Below the pieces are notes generated by a model. That model worked only from the letters and a program-made list of their open reading frames with translations. It had not been told where the DNA came from and did not search any database. 50,682 nucleotides of DNA from a virus: positions 1 through 50,682 of IMG/VR virus record IMGVR_UViG_3300044846_004303. One strand, given 5' to 3'. The position numbers were made by a program, and so were the translations under genes. Below, piece by piece: positions 48,513 to 50,682 of the stretch. Numbering within the stretch: position 1 is the first letter of the stretch; each line of letters starts with the position of its first letter.

Positions 48513-49232
48513 ATGAAAGGAATTTTAACACCAGAAGAAAAACAATATTTAAGAAGAATATCCAATTACTTAGGTTCAATGGGAATGCAAGACGGCAACA
48601 TTGAAATTGATATGGATAATCAAGAGGAATTTGAATATGACAATGTTGATTGGGATTACATAACTCATTTTACCAATAACTACAATGCAGATATCCCATC
48701 AGGATTAATTCCAATACTTCAAAAAATTATGAAGTATTGCGATGATAATAATTTAATTAGAGAACCTGATAATGATGATACGAATTATCAAAGACTTGAA
48801 TACGACATTGACGTAGATTCTAAAAAAATTAGTTTTACTCGTTGGTGGTCTTTTTATACTAGAGGAGAGGGTAGTTCAGTTACTTGGGAGGATGAACAAG
48901 GAAAATCATTATTTGAACATTGGGAAGAAAGCGGAGTTTTAGAAGACCTTACAATTCCTGACGATGGGATTTTAATAGTAACATATAATGGTTCTGGTGA
49001 TTCAGGATATCTTGAAAGTAGTTTTAATGAAACAGGTGATGGAGTTCCAGCGGCAATTGAAGATTGGTGTTACAGAGAACTTAGTGATAACTATAGTGGT
49101 TGGGAAATTAATGAAGGTTCTGATGGACAATTTATATTCAACTTTCATGATATGACAATTGAATTGGTTCATACAGAAAATATAGAAGATAACGCAAGCG
49201 ATACTTATTACGAGGAAAGTTTTAATGATTAA
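48513..49232 (+). CDS. acidic hypothetical protein
   Basis: 239 aa, strongly acidic. Short N-terminal helix (LTPEEKQYLRRISNYLGSM), then beta-rich sequence with tandem-looking YDIDVDSKKISFTRWWSFY and DGILIVTYNGSGDSGYLESSF. Single-gene unit between a late-type box and a terminator. No family recognised. Confidence 0.7.
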   Translation: MKGILTPEEKQYLRRISNYLGSMGMQDGNIEIDMDNQEEFEYDNVDWDYITHFTNNYNADIPSGLIPILQKIMKYCDDNNLIREPDNDDTNYQRLEYDIDVDSKKISFTRWWSFYTRGEGSSVTWEDEQGKSLFEHWEESGVLEDLTIPDDGILIVTYNGSGDSGYLESSFNETGDGVPAAIEDWCYRELSDNYSGWEINEGSDGQFIFNFHDMTIELVHTENIEDNASDTYYEESFND

Positions 49233-49252
49233 TAAATAATTATTATAATTAA

Positions 49253-49283
49253 AACCCCGACTAAAAAAGTTCGGGGTTTTTTT
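49253..49283 (+). terminator. intrinsic terminator
   Basis: AACCCCGA / TCGGGGTT stem with a long T tail, before the tRNA-Leu promoter. Confidence 0.9.
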
Positions 49284-49306
49284 ATGACTTTATTAAAGAT
49301 ATTCAC

Positions 49307-49314
49307 TATCTTTG
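49307..49314 (+). promoter_or_regulatory. host-type TATCTTTG promoter of a tRNA unit
   Basis: Exact TAnnTTTG 9 nt before tRNA-Leu(UAA), between the 49253 terminator and the tRNA. Confidence 0.65.
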
Positions 49315-49323
49315 TTAAACAAT

Positions 49324-49408
49324 ACCGAGGTGGTGTAATGGTAGCCACGAGGGACTTAAAATCCCTTGGTCAGTAACGGCCGTGAGGGTTCGAGTCCCTC
49401 CCTTGGTA
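49324..49408 (+). tRNA. tRNA-Leu(UAA)
   Basis: 85 nt, class II. Acceptor ACCGAGG / CCTTGGT, anticodon arm GGGA-CTTAAAA-TCCC (TAA), long variable arm, discriminator A. Confidence 0.93.
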
Positions 49409-49616
49409 CAATGAGTTAGAAGTACTCATCAAGTTTGGTAACGTTCTTTAAAGATGTTATGGTTGTTTCCTACCACGGCCTTAAGAGGGGGTCTCGGAGA
49501 ATGGTCGTAACAACATCACCGAGTATGTTTGACGTTTTAAGCGGTAAGACGCGTTGGGTTTTTCAAGAAGAAAAACTGTGAATATCTACTCACTGGGATT
49601 TCAGGTGGGGAAATTT
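49409..49616 (+). other. 208-nt structured spacer between tRNAs
   Basis: No ORF of note. It contains several hairpins: ATGAGT/ACTCAT at 49411, GATGTTATGG pairing loosely with a later GTAACAACATC, and GTTTTTC/GAAAAAC near 49557. No intact tRNA can be folded. Could hold a small RNA or processing signals. Confidence 0.4.
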
Positions 49617-49690
49617 GGTTCCATAGCTCAACTGGACAGAGCACAATCCTTCTAAGATTGGGGTTTCAGGTTCGAGTCCTGATGGAATCA
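49617..49690 (+). tRNA. tRNA-Arg(UCU)
   Basis: 74 nt. Acceptor GGTTCCA / TGGAATC, anticodon arm CAATC-CTTCTAA-GATTG (TCT), discriminator A. Confidence 0.93.
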
Positions 49691-49789
49691 CAATGTCATA
49701 TCTTCAGGTACCCTCACAGCGGTGAGATGGGCTAAGTTAGATACAATTTCTCGGTGCTGGAAGTAGAATGCCTGTCTGATGTGATATAT

Positions 49790-49870
49790 ACCCCGATGGT
49801 GGAATGGTAGACACGTATGTTTTAGGAACATATGACTTAAGTCATGTCGGTTCGAGTCCGACTTGGGGTA
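49790..49870 (+). tRNA. tRNA-Leu(UAG)
   Basis: 81 nt, class II. Acceptor ACCCCGA / TTGGGGT, anticodon arm TATGT-TTTAGGA-ACATA (TAG), discriminator A. Confidence 0.93.
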
Positions 49871-49900
49871 CAATATTTATAAAAAAAGATATAATAGATT

Positions 49901-49929
49901 TTGTAAACCAAAATATTTTTGTATCTTTG
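49901..49929 (+). promoter_or_regulatory. host-type promoter of a small RNA
   Basis: TTG (49901-49903), 18 nt, TATCTTTG (49922-49929): close to the Bacteroidetes TTG-N19-TAnnTTTG consensus. Confidence 0.7.
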
Positions 49930-49933
49930 TATT

Positions 49934-50022
49934 GTGATTGAGGAGCACGATTTAGATACACAAGCTCGATTACAAACTGGGTAACACGGGAACGATTTAG
50001 ATACTAGTGTTACCCTTTTTTA
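49934..50022 (+). ncRNA. small RNA with two hairpins presenting the same 13-nt loop sequence
   Basis: Bounded by the promoter at 49901-49929 and its own terminator. Hairpin 1: GAGC/GCTC (49943-49946 / 49964-49967). Hairpin 2: GGGTAACAC/GTGTTACCC (49979-49987 / 50007-50015) followed by TTTTTT. Both loops contain ACGATTTAGATAC (49947-49959 and 49992-50004). Such repetition is typical of decoy RNAs for a protein or of antisense seed loops. A 16-codon ORF from GTG 49934, exactly 4 nt after the -7 box, also fits, so a leader peptide plus attenuator-like hairpin is an alternative. Confidence 0.65.
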
Positions 50023-50442
50023 TTAGATGTCAGAATAAATAACCAATTGATTTTTACCAACTCTAAAAGGGTTAAACCTTGATTCTCTGAATACGGTTTT
50101 GATGATTAGTTGCCAATAAGTTCCTCCTATATGAACAGGAGTTATCGCCATTGCCAATTCCCACTTTAAAGATTTTACAACAAAATCTTCTTCAGGCACA
50201 ATTTCTCTTGTTACTATTTTTTCGGATATTTGTTTTGTCACCGTACTGATAATCTCTCTGATTTCCTCATTTACAATCGGCCTTATGTTATATCCTTCAA
50301 TATCATCTCTAGTATCTCTATCGAACGCATGACTGGTTCTATTCACATCAAATACAAATAAAACTTCTAAAGATGCGTTAACTTGAGTTATTCTTTTCTC
50401 AACTAATAAATTTTCCTTAATAATTTGTCTCAATGTTTTCAT
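50023..50442 (-). CDS. tagged protein, unknown function
   Basis: 139 aa. Tag-like N-terminus KTLRQIIKENLLVEKR (L-V-E), here with Lys rather than Gln after Glu. The remainder is alpha/beta (ASLEVLFVFDVNRTSHAFDR; ELAMAITPVHIGGTYWQLII). A TATTTATG box ends 5 nt before the ATG (50448-50455). Unrecognised. Confidence 0.7.
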   Translation of the reverse strand: MKTLRQIIKENLLVEKRITQVNASLEVLFVFDVNRTSHAFDRDTRDDIEGYNIRPIVNEEIREIISTVTKQISEKIVTREIVPEEDFVVKSLKWELAMAITPVHIGGTYWQLIIKTVFRESRFNPFRVGKNQLVIYSDI

Positions 50443-50447
50443 CTTTT

Positions 50448-50455
50448 CATAAATA
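50448..50455 (-). promoter_or_regulatory. TATTTATG late-type box, 5 nt from ATG
   Basis: Minus-strand octamer ahead of the tagged gene at 50442, back to back with the host-type promoter at 50471. Confidence 0.5.
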
Positions 50456-50470
50456 GTTAAAAAAAATAAT

Positions 50471-50500
50471 TTGACAACTAAAAGATTTTTACTATCTTTG
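50471..50500 (+). promoter_or_regulatory. host-type promoter, consensus spacing
   Basis: TTGACA (50471-50476) and TATCTTTG (50493-50500) with 19 nt between TTG and TA: the best Bacteroidetes promoter in the window. Confidence 0.75.
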
Positions 50501-50518
50501 AACTATATATTAGAAACA

Positions 50519-50629
50519 ATGAGAACTACAATAAAACATATGGTCTTTGGTCAACAACAAGAAACTTGTTGGTATGAGCGTATGCAGTCATGTAGTTCGG
50601 ATATAATTTTGAATAATTTTTTAACCTAA
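50519..50629 (+). CDS. 36-aa mini-gene
   Basis: Peptide MRTTIKHMVFGQQQETCWYE, then RMQSCSSDIILNNFLT. It lies between a consensus host promoter and a terminator-like hairpin at the window edge. Could be a leader peptide, a small effector or a chance ORF in a small RNA. Confidence 0.45.
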   Translation: MRTTIKHMVFGQQQETCWYERMQSCSSDIILNNFLT

Positions 50630-50652
50630 AAATAAACCAAATTTTTTATACA

Positions 50653-50682
50653 CCCTGAACTACAGAAATGAAGTTCAGGGTT
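50653..50682 (+). terminator. terminator-like hairpin cut by the window edge
   Basis: CCCTGAACT / AGTTCAGGG stem then TT at the end of the window; shares its core with the 46068 terminator. Confidence 0.7.

Noticed and set aside
49688-49873. 61-codon minus-strand ORF
   Set aside because: It is antisense to tRNA-Leu(UAG) and the spacer; no start signal.
1-50682. Prophage or integrative element
   Set aside because: No integrase, attachment repeats or host chromosomal genes were found; no insertion sequence or transposase either.

Overview
The window looks like part of a large, AT-rich, virulent-type bacteriophage genome infecting a Bacteroidetes (Flavobacteria-like) host. Phage-type genes present are a GH19/peptidoglycan-binding endolysin, long Thr-Pro-rich fibre/adhesin proteins, a T4 Rnl1-like RNA ligase with a P-loop kinase, thymidylate synthase, ClpP, HNH endonucleases, nine tRNA genes and many small dense genes with ATGA or TAATG overlaps. 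The Bacteroidetes host is inferred from TAnnTTTG-type promoter boxes, the lack of Shine-Dalgarno-like leaders, and Bacteroidetes-style signal peptides and lipoboxes. No terminase, portal, capsid, integrase or replication gene lies in the window, so the phage assignment is inference.

Layout. 1-3.8 kb (+): end of a TP-rich fibre, a small membrane protein and two N-terminally tagged proteins. 3.7-9.6 kb (-): a tightly overlapping operon (cyclic-phosphate receiver-like protein, metallophosphoesterase, small proteins), two further small genes, the endolysin and a PPK2-type polyphosphate kinase. 9.7-17.8 kb (+): an exported/membrane protein block (cohesin/dockerin-like protein, lipoprotein, several small membrane proteins, CsgG-like protein, Ser-rich putative outer-membrane barrel), then three small proteins. 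17.9-19.6 kb (-): a hypothetical gene, an aberrant tRNA-like RNA and tRNA-Ser. 19.6-23 kb: mixed small genes, including an outer-membrane-type protein and a HExxH protein. 23-32.2 kb (-): three giant TP-rich fibre genes. 32.3-37.7 kb (-): a nucleotide/RNA metabolism operon. 37.7-43 kb (mostly +): tagged, probably virion-internal proteins. 43-45 kb (-): ClpP and HNH. 45-50.7 kb: tRNAs, a lipoprotein, a secreted glucosaminidase, a small RNA and mini-genes.

Two promoter classes stand out. Host-like TAnnTTTG boxes precede metabolic, tRNA and surface-protein genes. A TATTTATA-like octamer, resembling T4-type late promoters but on the opposite sense, precedes the endolysin, PPK2, fibres and tagged proteins. 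In many cases either box ends only 3-5 nt before the start codon, which predicts leaderless mRNAs.

The most interesting system is a recurrent N-terminal tag: a short amphipathic helix ending in hydrophobic-x-Glu-Gln. It occurs on about ten otherwise unrelated proteins, including the PPK2 and a nuclease-like protein. It resembles T4 capsid-targeting propeptides cut by a gp21-type prohead protease and suggests an enzyme cargo packaged in the virion. Other notable elements are a small RNA presenting the same 13-nt loop twice, an aberrant 170-nt tRNA-like RNA, a class II-like tRNA with an Asn anticodon, and an RNA-repair gene set alongside the tRNAs.
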